A stretch of DNA of 64,000 bases from Pullichristensenella sp002068815 (GCA_040772885.1 JAXGXF010000005.1:181084-245083); one strand, 5' to 3'; numbered from the stretch's first letter, positions 33,394-43,945 are shown. Notes: a model not told the origin generated them from the sequence alone. Made by a program: numbers and translations.

Positions 33394-35193
33394 ATGAGCG
33401 GAATTGCCGGGACGCTGCACTTCGGGAGGAACTACCTTGACTGCGAGGCGGAGGCGCTCCTGACGGTCTGCCGGATGCGGAACGCGCTTCTCAACCGCGG
33501 CCCGGATTCGCGCGGCGCGTGGGTGGGGGAACACGCGGCGTTCGGGCACGCGCGGCTCGCGGCCGCCGACCCGGAGCGGCAGCCGATGCTGAGGGCCGCG
33601 GACGGCGGGGAGTATGCAATCGTATGTGACGGCAGGCTCTGCAACGCCGACGAGCTCCGGCGCGAGCTGGCCGGAAGGGGCTGGCGGTTCGAGACGGGTT
33701 GCGACGCCGAAATCGTGCTGGCGAGCTATATCATTTACGGCGAGGACTGCGCGGAGCACCTCGACGGCGCCTTCGCGTTCGCGGTCTGGGACGGGCCGCG
33801 GAGCCGTGCGTTCCTGTGCCGCGACCGGCTCGGCGTCAGGCCGCTGTTCTGGGCCGAGCGGGGCGGGGGCGTGCTGTTCGCCTCGGAGATCAAGGGGCTG
33901 CTCGCGCATCCGTCGGTGCGGCCGCGCGTCGGCAGGGAGGGGCTCGCCGAGGTGCTCTCCGCCGGGCCGGCGCGCGCGCCGGGCTTCGGCGTATTCGAGG
34001 GCGTCTCGGAGTTGAAGCCGGGCGAGTGCGTGACCGTCTCCCGAGAGGGCGTCGAAAAGCGGCGGTACTGGAAACTGCAGAGCCGGCTGCACGCGGAGGG
34101 GTTCGAGGACACCGCGCGGCACGTCCGGGAGCTGCTCTCCGGCGCGGTCCGGCGGCGGCTTATCGGCGGAGCGCCGCCGTGCGCGCTCCTCTCCGGCGGG
34201 CTGGGGGCGCCGCTCGTCGCCGCGCACGCGGCGCGCGCGGCAGGGGAGGCCGGGGCGCGGCTTCCGACCTGTTCGTTCGAATGCGACGACGGCGAGCGGT
34301 TTTTCCGCGCGTCCGCGCTCCGGCCGGACGTCGACCAAGTGTACGCGCGGATGGTCGGCCGCCTCTGGGACACCGCGCACGAGGCGCTCGCCTGCGAAAG
34401 CCGCGAGCTGGCGGACGCGCTCTACGACGCGACGCGCGCGCGCGACCTGCCGGGCATGGCGGACGCCGACGCGTCGCTGTTGCTCCTCTGCCGGAGGGTG
34501 CGGGGGAGGCACTCCGCCGCGCTGTCGGGCGCGTGCGCGGGCGAGGTGTTCGGCGAGCGCCCTTGGCGGACCGACCCGGACGCGCGGCTCGGCGCGCTCG
34601 AGCCCGGGCTCGTCCGCGACCTGCAGTTGGAGGAATTCGCCCGCGCGCGCGCCGAGGCCCTGCGGAGGGAGGCGCCGCCGCTCGACGGCGAGGCGCCGGA
34701 GGAGGCGCGGCGGCGCGAGACCGGGTATTGGAGTATTTTCGGCCCCATGCAGGCGCAGCTCGAGCGGACGGATCGCATGTCGATGGCGGCCGGCCTCGAG
34801 GTGCGCATGCCGTTCGCGGACGCGAAGCTCGTCGAATACGTGTTCAACGTGCCGTGGGAGATGAAGTCGCATGGGGGCGAGGCCGGGGGCCTTCTGCGCG
34901 CGGCGGCCGCCGGAGACCTGCCGGAGGAGGTGATCGGCAGGCGCGGCAGCCCGCGCCCGGACGCGCACAGCCCGCTGTACGAGGAGATCGTCAAGCAGCG
35001 CGTCGGCAGGATGCTCGACGACCCGGGCGCGCCGGCGCGCGACCTTCTGAACCTCGCCCGGGTGCGCGCCGGCGTCGAGGGGACGGCGGAATGCGCGGGG
35101 CCCCGGCTCGGCCGACGGGTGGCGGGAGAGCAGTTGGCGTGGATATTGCAGCTGAACGCGTGGCTCGAGGAGTACCGGGTCGAGCTGGCGTAG
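33394..35193 (+). CDS. Asparagine synthetase B-like protein with degraded active sites
   Basis: 599 residues with AsnB layout: N-terminal class II glutaminase and C-terminal synthetase. Key positions have changed: residue 2, the nucleophile Cys in AsnB, is Ser (MSGIAG); NGEIYN is DGRLCN; the ATP motif SGGLDSS is SGGLGAP (about 266-272); SGEGSDE is SGACAGE (about 378). RGPDSRG, RDRLGVRPLFW and the late ERTDRMSMAAGLEVRMPF are kept. Both chemical steps are therefore unlikely, yet the frame is intact over 1.8 kb, which suggests a kept structural or regulatory role. AGGGGG precedes the ATG. It follows dapA; in Bacillus an AsnB amidates diaminopimelate in peptidoglycan, a link that is only suggestive. 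Confidence 0.8.
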   Translation: MSGIAGTLHFGRNYLDCEAEALLTVCRMRNALLNRGPDSRGAWVGEHAAFGHARLAAADPERQPMLRAADGGEYAIVCDGRLCNADELRRELAGRGWRFETGCDAEIVLASYIIYGEDCAEHLDGAFAFAVWDGPRSRAFLCRDRLGVRPLFWAERGGGVLFASEIKGLLAHPSVRPRVGREGLAEVLSAGPARAPGFGVFEGVSELKPGECVTVSREGVEKRRYWKLQSRLHAEGFEDTARHVRELLSGAVRRRLIGGAPPCALLSGGLGAPLVAAHAARAAGEAGARLPTCSFECDDGERFFRASALRPDVDQVYARMVGRLWDTAHEALACESRELADALYDATRARDLPGMADADASLLLLCRRVRGRHSAALSGACAGEVFGERPWRTDPDARLGALEPGLVRDLQLEEFARARAEALRREAPPLDGEAPEEARRRETGYWSIFGPMQAQLERTDRMSMAAGLEVRMPFADAKLVEYVFNVPWEMKSHGGEAGGLLRAAAAGDLPEEVIGRRGSPRPDAHSPLYEEIVKQRVGRMLDDPGAPARDLLNLARVRAGVEGTAECAGPRLGRRVAGEQLAWILQLNAWLEEYRVELA

Positions 35194-35200
35194 CGCAAAA

Positions 35201-35237
35201 GGCCGCCGCCGCGCATCGGTCTGCGCGGCGGCTTTTC
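35201..35237 (+). terminator. Terminator after the AsnB-like gene
   Basis: GCCGCCGCGCA and TGCGCGGCGGC arms, six-base loop, followed by TTTTC. Confidence 0.85.
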
Positions 35238-35247
35238 GGTGGATTTG

Positions 35248-35451
35248 CTATTCTCTGTCGGGACTTGGCGCTCTTCTGCGCATCGAGAAGTCGATCGCTC
35301 CGTTCAACTGCTCGAACCGCTCCACGCACTTGCGGATCAGGTACACGACCTGGCTGTTCGCCGATCGTCCCTCGTAATTCGCGACCACGTGCAGCTTGTC
35401 GAGGAGTTCCGGGTCGATCCGGATGGTGATGCTCCGGGTTCCCTTTGCCAT
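35248..35451 (-). CDS. Ribbon-helix-helix DNA-binding protein
   Basis: 67 residues. SITIRIDPELLDKLHVVANYEGRS is the Arc/MetJ-type ribbon and first helix, followed by NSQVVYLIRKCVERFEQL. Such proteins bind palindromes as dimers of dimers. I start at MAKGTRS (35451). It is divergent from the small SLOG-like gene, with a perfect palindrome between them, so it probably controls both. Confidence 0.8.
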   Translation of the reverse strand: MAKGTRSITIRIDPELLDKLHVVANYEGRSANSQVVYLIRKCVERFEQLNGAIDFSMRRRAPSPDRE

Positions 35452-35471
35452 GTTTTTCACTTCCAATGCGC

Positions 35472-35494
35472 TTTGGTATTATTTTGATACCAAA
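35472..35494. promoter_or_regulatory. Palindromic operator between divergent genes
   Basis: TTTGGTAT (35472-35479), seven-base spacer, ATACCAAA (35487-35494): a perfect 8-bp inverted repeat in an A+T-rich gap, 21 bases from the ribbon-helix-helix start. Likely its binding site. Confidence 0.65.
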
Positions 35495-35561
35495 ATGATT
35501 TATAAATGGCTGCATTAAACTAAAATGAAGCCAGAATAAATCCATCGAGGAGGGGTCAAAA

Positions 35562-35885
35562 GTGAAAACGGCCGTTTTTGCGCATCCGGAGGTCGCCGCG
35601 CTCGATCTCGAAGCCCACCTGCCCGCGGCCACGACCGAGCTCGTCACCGGGGAAGGACTGCCCCTTGAGGCGTCCGTCTGGGCGTGCGCGATGCGGATGC
35701 GCCTCCCGGTCCGGGTCTTTCCGAGGATGGAGAGCGAAGACGCGCTCCGCGAGGAGATACTCGGATACGCGAACTGCGTGCTCGCGGTCTCCGACCGGAG
35801 GGAATACCTGCGCGTCCCCGGCGTCGAGCGCGCGCTGGCGCTCGGAATTCCCGTCGCGGTCGCGCCGAAGTTCACGCGCAGTTAA
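35562..35885 (+). CDS. Small SLOG/Rossmann-like protein, function unknown
   Basis: 107 residues. The pattern 'LVTGEGLPLEASVWACA ... LPVRVFP ... YANCVLAVSD ... ALALGIPVAV' resembles the nucleotide-binding SLOG or DUF2493 fold, but without the usual G-G-x-x-G loop. The start is a GTG with GGAGGGG upstream. It sits behind the ribbon-helix-helix palindrome and just before the topoisomerase genes. Function not known. Confidence 0.6.
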   Translation: MKTAVFAHPEVAALDLEAHLPAATTELVTGEGLPLEASVWACAMRMRLPVRVFPRMESEDALREEILGYANCVLAVSDRREYLRVPGVERALALGIPVAVAPKFTRS

Positions 35886-35930
35886 CGTTCGTGTTGTATA
35901 ATATAGCCAAATTGCAACCGGAGGGAAAGC

Positions 35931-37901
<1,971 letters not shown>

Positions 37902-37904
37902 CAG

Positions 37905-40322
37905 ATGGCGTCCAAAAAGAACGACGACAAGATCATCTTCGCGGAGCAGATCGTGCAGAAGTCGATGGAGGACGTGATGCACGACTCGATGATGCCGTAC
38001 TCGGAGTACGTGATCCTCGAGCGCGCGCTGCCCCGCGTCGAGGACGGCTTAAAACCCGTGCAGCGCCGCATCCTCTATACGATGCACGAGCTCGGGAACT
38101 CGAGCGACAAGCCGCACAGAAAATGCGCGCGCGTCGTCGGCGACTGCTTGGGAAAATTCCACCCGCACGGCGACACGAGCGTCTACGACGCGCTGGCCCG
38201 CATGGCGCAGCCGTTCGCGATGCGCGCGCCCCTGATCGACGGCCACGGGAACTTCGGCTCGGTCGATGGAGACAGCCCCGCCGCGATGCGCTACACCGAG
38301 GCCAGGATGACCGAGCTCGCCGAGGTGCTCTTGCGCGACCTCGACAAGGACACCGTCGGCTTCCACCTGAACTTCGACGACACGCAGAAGGAGCCGGACG
38401 TGCTGCCCGGGCGGTTCCCGAACCTGCTCGTCAACGGCGCGAGCGGCATCGCGGTCGGGCTCGCGACGAACATCCCGCCGCACAACCTGAACGAGGTGAT
38501 CGGGGGCGTCATCGCGCAGATCGACGACCCGGACATATCGGTCGAGCGGCTGATGGAGCACATCCCGGCGCCGGACTTTCCGACCGGCGGCGTGCTCTCG
38601 AAGGACGAGGAGCTCCTCGAGGCGTACCAAACCGGCCGCGGCAGGCTGCGGCTGCGCGCGAAGGTAGACATCGAGCCCGGGCCGTCCGGGCGATCGCTTC
38701 TCGTGATTTCGGAGATTCCCTACCAGATCAACAAGGCGGCTCTGCTCGAAAAGGTGCTGAAGTTGAGCGAGGAGAAGAAGTCGCTCCTGTCCGGCATTTA
38801 CGACATCCGCGACGAGAGCGACCGGCAGGGCATGCGCGCCGTGATCGAATTGAAGCGCGACGCCGATGCCGAAAAGGTCCTGAACGTACTGTATAAATAT
38901 TCAGACCTGCAGGTGACGTTCGGTGTCAACATGGTCGCGATCGCGCATGGGAAGCCCGTGCAGCTGGGGCTCAAGGACATCATTTCGCACTACATCCGCC
39001 ACCAGAAGGAGGTCGTCACGCGCCGCACGCGCTTCGAGTTGGAGCAGGCCCAGGCGCGCGCGCACATCCTCGAGGGGCTGATCGTAGCCGTCGACAACCT
39101 CGACGAGGTCATCCGGCTGATCCGCTCGAGCAAGACCCCGAAGGAGGCGCGCGAGCGGCTCGTTCGGCGGTTTTCGCTGACGGAGATTCAGGCGCAGGCG
39201 ATACTCGACATGCGTTTGCAGCGGCTGACGGGCCTCGAGATCCTTTCGCTCCGGCGCGAGTACGAGGAGATCGAGCGGCTGATCAGGCGGCTTATGGAGA
39301 TTTTGAAGAGCGAGAAGAAGCTGATGGAGGTCATCAAGGGGGAGCTCTCGGAGATTCGCGAGAAGTTCAAGGACGCGCGGCGCACGAGGCTCGTCGGGTC
39401 GTTCGACCAGATCGTGATCGACGAGGAGGCTCCGGTCGCGGACGAGGCGTCCGTCGTCGTGACCCGCGCGGGCTTCGTTCGGCGCTTCCCGCGCAGGGCG
39501 CTCGAAAAGGCGCTCGAGGGCGCGGAGCCGCCGAAGTGCGTGATCGACGCGATGACCGACGAGCGGCTCCTGTTCTTCACCGACCTCGGAAACTGCTACC
39601 CGGTGCCGGTTTCGCAGGTGCCGGAGTGCCGGCCGAAGGACAGGGGGCTGCCGCTGGGGGGCATCCTGGCGGGGCTTTCGAAGGACGAGAAGCTCGTGGG
39701 GGTGCTGCACCCCGGCGACTGGTCGGGCGAGGCCGCGCTCGCGACCGCCAGAGGGCTGATCAAGCGGATGGCGGTCCTGGACCTCAACGTCCGCAAGGCG
39801 AAGTACGCCGCGCTGACGCTTCGCGACGGGGACAGGCTGCTGTGCGTCGTGCGGCCGGCGGAGAACCCGTCGCTGATGGTCGTCACGCGGCAGGGGATGG
39901 CGATCCACTTCGCACTCGAGGACGTCAGCGTGCTCGGCCGCACCGCCGCGGGCGTCAAGGCGATACAGCTCGCTCCGGAGGACAGGGTCGCCGCGGTGTT
40001 CGCGCACAACGGCGAGGGCGAGGTGCTTCTCGCGTCCGAGCGCGGCTACATGAAGCGGTGCCTCTTGATCGACTTCGACCGGCAGGCGCGCGGCGGCAAG
40101 GGCCTGAAGGCGTTCAGCTTCCTGAAAAACAGCATGAACGGCGAGTACGTCGCCGCCGCTCTGCGCGTGACGAAGCCGGTCGACTTCCTCGTCTACCAGA
40201 AGAGCGGCGCGCAGTCGCGCTTCAACACCGAGGACATCGGAATCGAGACCCGCGCCGGCCGCGGCCAGCCGTGCGTGCTCGTCGTGATGGACGATTTCGT
40301 GGAGGAAGTGCAGAGGGTGTAA
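37905..40322 (+). CDS. Type IIA topoisomerase A subunit (ParC/GyrA)
   Basis: 805 residues. It has the winged-helix and tower region with the catalytic Tyr in AAMRYTEARM, the quinolone pocket GKFHPHGDTSVYDALARMAQPF (Thr where E. coli GyrA has Ser83), a coiled coil ending in a dimer interface, and a beta-pinwheel C-domain. The pinwheel holds QARGGKG, close to the GyrA box QRRGGKG needed for DNA wrapping, so a gyrase-like activity is possible. It starts three bases after the B subunit with AAGGAG before the ATG. Confidence 0.92.
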   Translation: MASKKNDDKIIFAEQIVQKSMEDVMHDSMMPYSEYVILERALPRVEDGLKPVQRRILYTMHELGNSSDKPHRKCARVVGDCLGKFHPHGDTSVYDALARMAQPFAMRAPLIDGHGNFGSVDGDSPAAMRYTEARMTELAEVLLRDLDKDTVGFHLNFDDTQKEPDVLPGRFPNLLVNGASGIAVGLATNIPPHNLNEVIGGVIAQIDDPDISVERLMEHIPAPDFPTGGVLSKDEELLEAYQTGRGRLRLRAKVDIEPGPSGRSLLVISEIPYQINKAALLEKVLKLSEEKKSLLSGIYDIRDESDRQGMRAVIELKRDADAEKVLNVLYKYSDLQVTFGVNMVAIAHGKPVQLGLKDIISHYIRHQKEVVTRRTRFELEQAQARAHILEGLIVAVDNLDEVIRLIRSSKTPKEARERLVRRFSLTEIQAQAILDMRLQRLTGLEILSLRREYEEIERLIRRLMEILKSEKKLMEVIKGELSEIREKFKDARRTRLVGSFDQIVIDEEAPVADEASVVVTRAGFVRRFPRRALEKALEGAEPPKCVIDAMTDERLLFFTDLGNCYPVPVSQVPECRPKDRGLPLGGILAGLSKDEKLVGVLHPGDWSGEAALATARGLIKRMAVLDLNVRKAKYAALTLRDGDRLLCVVRPAENPSLMVVTRQGMAIHFALEDVSVLGRTAAGVKAIQLAPEDRVAAVFAHNGEGEVLLASERGYMKRCLLIDFDRQARGGKGLKAFSFLKNSMNGEYVAAALRVTKPVDFLVYQKSGAQSRFNTEDIGIETRAGRGQPCVLVVMDDFVEEVQRV

Positions 40323-40421
40323 GGGGAAGGGGCGCCTTCGCGGAGCGGGGCACCCCTTGCCATTCCGCCCGCCGACAGCTTTCGACCCCATTGTATCACA
40401 AAACTTTACATTTGTCACGGC

Positions 40422-40450
40422 TTGACAATCCCCTTCGGCGATGGTATCAT
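40422..40450 (+). promoter_or_regulatory. Promoter of the trpB T-box leader
   Basis: TTGACA (40422-40427), 17-base spacer, TATCAT (40445-40450) with TGG before the -10. Confidence 0.85.
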
Positions 40451-40455
40451 GCCCG

Positions 40456-40728
40456 CAAAGCGATGAGATGGAAATAACGGCGGCCATGACCTTTCAGAGA
40501 GCGGGGGATGCTGCGATCCCCGCAGGAAACAGATCGTCAAATGGCCCATCGAGCGCGTGCGGAACGAGCCTCCCCGAGGACTTTAGTATTGCACGACGAT
40601 TTGCGCCCGTTACAGCGCAGGGGATGTGTTGGCATCCCGCGAGATTCCGGGGAGACCCGGAAAGCAAGGTGGCACCGCGATACATATTCGCCCTTGTCCG
40701 GCATACTTACGCCGGGCGGGGGCTTTTT
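40456..40728 (+). promoter_or_regulatory. T-box riboswitch (tryptophan) upstream of trpB
   Basis: The leader holds the T-box core AAGGTGGCACCGCGA (40666-40680), followed by a G+C-rich terminator hairpin (about 40690-40723) and TTTTT. Stem I begins GCGATGAG and closes with CATCGAGCGC near 40550; the triplet TGG at 40542-40544 is the likely specifier for tRNA-Trp. Uncharged tRNA would stabilise the antiterminator and switch on trpB. Confidence 0.92.
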
Positions 40729-40742
40729 GTATCGGAGAAAAA

Positions 40743-40790
40743 ATGAAATTGAGAGAAAGGATACGCCCGAGCCAACACACGGGCAGGTGA
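40743..40790 (+). CDS. Possible 15-codon leader peptide before trpB
   Basis: ATG with GGAG five bases upstream, coding MKLRERIRPSQHTGR and ending TGA six bases before the trpB ATG. Its last codons cover the trpB ribosome site, so it could couple translation. It has no Trp codon, so it is not a classical trp attenuator peptide. May be chance. Confidence 0.35.
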   Translation: MKLRERIRPSQHTGR

Positions 40791-40795
40791 ACAAA

Positions 40796-42031
40796 ATGGA
40801 GCAGAAGACGTACCGCGATTTCGACAATTACTTGAAGAACTTCCCGACCCCGGACGGGCGCTACGGCATCTACGGCGGGCAGTATCTTCCGCCGCAGCTC
40901 GTGCCCGCGTTCAAGGAGATCAACGACGCGTACGAGACGATCTGCAGAAGCGCCAAGTTCATCAGCGAGCTTAGGCGCATCCGCCGCGAGTTCCAGGGGC
41001 GGCCGACGCCCGTCTACCACTGCGAGCGGCTTTCGCAGTCGATCGGCAAGTGCCAGATATACCTCAAGCGCGAGGACCTGAACCACACGGGCGCGCACAA
41101 GCTGAACCACTGCATGGGCGAGGGGCTGCTCGCGAAGTATCTCGGCAAGAAGAAGCTGATCGCGGAAACCGGCGCGGGGCAGCACGGCGTGGCGCTGGCG
41201 ACGGCGGCGGCGTTCTTCGGGCTCGCGTGCGACATCTACATGGGCGAGGTCGACATCGTGAAGCAGGCGCCGAACGTCACCCGCATGAAGATGCTCGGCG
41301 CGCGCGTCGTGCCGGTGTCGCACGGGCTCAAGACGCTCAAGGAGGCCGTCGACGCGGCGTTCGAGGGCTATCTCAACGAATATGAGGACGCGATCTACTG
41401 CATCGGCTCGGTCGTCGGCCCGCACCCGTTCCCGAAGATGGTGCGCGATTTCCAGATGGTCGTCGGCGTCGAGGCGCGCGAGCAGTTCATCGACATGACC
41501 GGCATGCTCCCGGACGCGGTCTGCGCGTGCGTCGGCGGCGGCTCGAACGCGATGGGGCTGATCTCGGCGTTCCTGTCCGACCCGGTCGACATCTACGGCG
41601 TCGAGCCGCTGGGCAGGGGCACCGCCGTCGGCGACCACGCGGCGAGCCTGACCTACGGGAAGCGCGGCGTCATGCACGGCTTCGAGAGCATCATGCTGCA
41701 GGACGAGGCGGGGGAGCCGTCGCCGGTGTACTCGATCGCGAGCGGCCTCGACTATCCGTCGGTCGGCCCGGAGCACGCGTACCTGCGCGACTGCGGCCGC
41801 GTGAAGTACGAGGCCGTCGACGACGAGGCCGCGATGGAGGCGTTCTTCCTGCTCTGCCGGCTCGAGGGCATCATCCCGGCCGTCGAGAGCTCGCACGCGC
41901 TGGCCTACGCGATCCGATACGCCCGCGAGCGCGAATCCGGGTCGATCCTGGTGAACCTCAGCGGCCGCGGCGACAAGGACATCGACTACGTGTTCGAGCA
42001 CTACGGCTGCGGGGAGAAGTTCTTCAAGTAA
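40796..42031 (+). CDS. trpB: Tryptophan synthase beta chain
   Basis: 411 residues. PLP-Lys motif LKREDLNHTGAHKLNH, GAGQHG, PLP phosphate loop CVGGGSNAMG and GSVVGPHPFP are all TrpB marks. It joins indole and serine to tryptophan. GGCAGGTGA lies before the ATG. It stands alone: no trpA or other trp gene follows, and flotillin is convergent after it. It may therefore salvage indole, or work with a TrpA encoded elsewhere. Confidence 0.95.
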   Translation: MEQKTYRDFDNYLKNFPTPDGRYGIYGGQYLPPQLVPAFKEINDAYETICRSAKFISELRRIRREFQGRPTPVYHCERLSQSIGKCQIYLKREDLNHTGAHKLNHCMGEGLLAKYLGKKKLIAETGAGQHGVALATAAAFFGLACDIYMGEVDIVKQAPNVTRMKMLGARVVPVSHGLKTLKEAVDAAFEGYLNEYEDAIYCIGSVVGPHPFPKMVRDFQMVVGVEAREQFIDMTGMLPDAVCACVGGGSNAMGLISAFLSDPVDIYGVEPLGRGTAVGDHAASLTYGKRGVMHGFESIMLQDEAGEPSPVYSIASGLDYPSVGPEHAYLRDCGRVKYEAVDDEAAMEAFFLLCRLEGIIPAVESSHALAYAIRYARERESGSILVNLSGRGDKDIDYVFEHYGCGEKFFK

Positions 42032-42041
42032 TGTAATACAG

Positions 42042-42070
42042 AAGGGCCGCCGGAAAGCTCCGACGGCCCT
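42042..42070. terminator. Terminator between trpB and the flotillin gene
   Basis: AGGGCCGCCGG and CCGACGGCCCT arms with a short loop, between two converging genes. One mismatch in the stem. Confidence 0.7.
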
Positions 42071-42083
42071 GACTTTGCCCGTA

Positions 42084-43478
42084 TTACTCGGTTTTCGCGC
42101 CGTCGTGCCTGCCGACGAGCCCGCCGGTCGCGACATTCTTCAATAGCTGCGGGATGTCGACCCCGACCGAGGACTTCAGCGCCTCGAACGTCTGGAGCAT
42201 CGAGCCGGCGATGTCGCGCGTGAGCCCGGTCGCCGCGCCCTCGCCGAACAGTATGATCTTCTCGGTCTGCTTAAGCGGCTCGCCGATCGCCTTCGCGATT
42301 TCGGGGAGCTTCTCGACGACCATCTCGAGCATCGCCGCCTGGCCGTACTTCTTCATCGCCTCGGCCTTCAAATCCAGCGCCTCGGCCTCGGCCTTGCCCT
42401 TCAAGAGGATCGCCTCCGCGGCCTTCTCCGCCTGATAGAGCTCGGCGTCGGCGACGGCCTGGCGCTCGGCCTTCTCGGCTTCGGCGCGGAAGATGCGCGC
42501 GTCCCTTTCCGCCTGCGCCTTCTCGCGAATCTCGACGTTGAGCTTCTGGCGCTCGATCTCGACCTGCTGGCGCTCCAAATCCGTCTGCCGCTGCAGCTTC
42601 ACCAGCTCCGCCGCCGCGCGCTCCTCCTCGAACTCCTTGCGGGCGGTCTGCTCGCGGATGTTGTAGGCGATGTCGGCGTCGGCCTTCGCGCGGTCGGCCT
42701 GTATCTTGAAGTCCGCCTGTTTCAGCGCGAGCACCTTGTCCTGCTCGGCTTTCAGCGCCTCCGCCTCGACCGTCGCCCTGTGGCCCTGCTGCTCGGCCTC
42801 GGCCTTCGCGATCGTCGCGTCGCGCTCCTTCTCGACGATGTTCCTCGTGGCCATCGTCTCGACGACGCCGTCGCGGTCGGAGAAGTTCTGGATCGTCAGG
42901 TTGATGATCTCGAGGCCCATGTTGCTCATGTCGTAGCTCGCGGCGCGGCTCGTCTCCGCGGCGAACTTGTCGCGGTTCTGCACGAGGTCCGCGATCGTCA
43001 TGCGCCCGATGATCTCGCGCATGTTGCCCTCGAGCACCTGCTGCGCGATCGCCGCGATGTCCTCCTGATTCCAGTTCAGGAATTGCTCCGCGGCGGTCGC
43101 GATCGACACGTCGTCCGAGCCGATCTTGATGTTCGCGACGCCGTCGACGACGACCGATATGTACTCCTGCGACGGGACGGGCTGCGTCGTCTTGATGTCA
43201 ACCTGCATCAGCCCCAGGTTCAGCCTGTCGACGCGCTCGAAGAACGGGATCACGAACGTCGCGCCGCCGCGGACGATGCGGTAGCCGAACCGCTTGATGA
43301 CGGGGTTTCCGTCGGCGTCCTTGACCTTGTAGCGCCTGCGAATCTTGCCGGAGATGATCAAGGCGACGTTCGGCGGAACCTTGTGATAGCGCGGGAAGAG
43401 AATGATGAGCAGTATGATCCCGATGACGGTCAGCACAATCTCCAAGGGATTCATCCCCAGACGGTCAAACCACCTCAT
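42084..43478 (-). CDS. Flotillin-like SPFH-domain membrane protein
   Basis: 464 residues. One N-terminal membrane helix (IVLTVIGIILLIILF), an SPFH/PHB domain (about 40-200) and a long Ala-Glu-Lys coiled coil (AEAEQQGHRATVEAEALKAE and on) with a C-terminal IPQLLKN segment. Flotillins scaffold membrane microdomains. No NfeD partner gene is adjacent, unlike the common floA/yuaG arrangement. AAGGAGGG precedes the ATG. Confidence 0.88.
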   Translation of the reverse strand: MRWFDRLGMNPLEIVLTVIGIILLIILFPRYHKVPPNVALIISGKIRRRYKVKDADGNPVIKRFGYRIVRGGATFVIPFFERVDRLNLGLMQVDIKTTQPVPSQEYISVVVDGVANIKIGSDDVSIATAAEQFLNWNQEDIAAIAQQVLEGNMREIIGRMTIADLVQNRDKFAAETSRAASYDMSNMGLEIINLTIQNFSDRDGVVETMATRNIVEKERDATIAKAEAEQQGHRATVEAEALKAEQDKVLALKQADFKIQADRAKADADIAYNIREQTARKEFEEERAAAELVKLQRQTDLERQQVEIERQKLNVEIREKAQAERDARIFRAEAEKAERQAVADAELYQAEKAAEAILLKGKAEAEALDLKAEAMKKYGQAAMLEMVVEKLPEIAKAIGEPLKQTEKIILFGEGAATGLTRDIAGSMLQTFEALKSSVGVDIPQLLKNVATGGLVGRHDGAKTE

Positions 43479-43616
43479 GTCCGTCCCTCCTTCGATAATA
43501 TAAGGATTACCTTCATTTTACAGGAAAATTCCGGAAATGTCAACAAAGCGCGGCACGGACCACAAAACAACGCGTCCATACAAAAACAGCACCCTTGCGG
43601 GATGCTGTCGGTTTGG

Positions 43617-43688
43617 AGGCGCCAGTCGAATTCGAATCGACGAATGAAGGTTTTGCAGACCTTTGCCTTACCACTTGGCTATGGCGCC
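43617..43688 (-). tRNA. tRNA-Cys(GCA)
   Basis: Seven-base acceptor GGCGCCA/TGGCGCC, anticodon loop CTGCAAA in an AAGGT/ACCTT stem, discriminator U, and CCA encoded at 43614-43616. Last of a five-tRNA minus-strand cluster. Confidence 0.96.
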
Positions 43689-43715
43689 ACGCTCTCCCAC
43701 CCAGAGGAAAATTGG

Positions 43716-43788
43716 AGCGGTAGACGAGACTCGGACTCGCGACCTCCACCTTGGCAAGGTGGCGCTCTACCAACTGAGCTACTACCGC
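43716..43788 (-). tRNA. tRNA-Gly(GCC)
   Basis: Acceptor GCGGTAG/CTACCGC, anticodon loop TTGCCAA in a CCACC/GGTGG stem, discriminator U, CCA encoded at 43713-43715. Confidence 0.96.
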
Positions 43789-43792
43789 ATGG

Positions 43793-43865
43793 TGCCTTGG
43801 GGCGGAGTTGAACCACCGACACGTAGATTTTCAGTCTACTGCTCTACCAGCTGAGCTACCAAGGC
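43793..43865 (-). tRNA. tRNA-Phe(GAA)
   Basis: Acceptor GCCTTGG/CCAAGGC, anticodon loop CTGAAAA in a GTAGA/TCTAC stem, discriminator A, CCA encoded at 43790-43792. Confidence 0.96.
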
Positions 43866-43871
43866 AATTGG

Positions 43872-43945
43872 CGATCCGGAAGGGGCTCGAACCCTCGACC
43901 TCCAGCGTGACAGGCTGGCATTCTAACCAACTGAACTACCGGACC
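43872..43945 (-). tRNA. tRNA-Asp(GTC)
   Basis: Acceptor GGTCCGG/CCGGATC (one wobble pair), anticodon loop CTGTCAC in a CCAGC/GCTGG stem, discriminator G, CCA encoded at 43869-43871. Confidence 0.96.
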
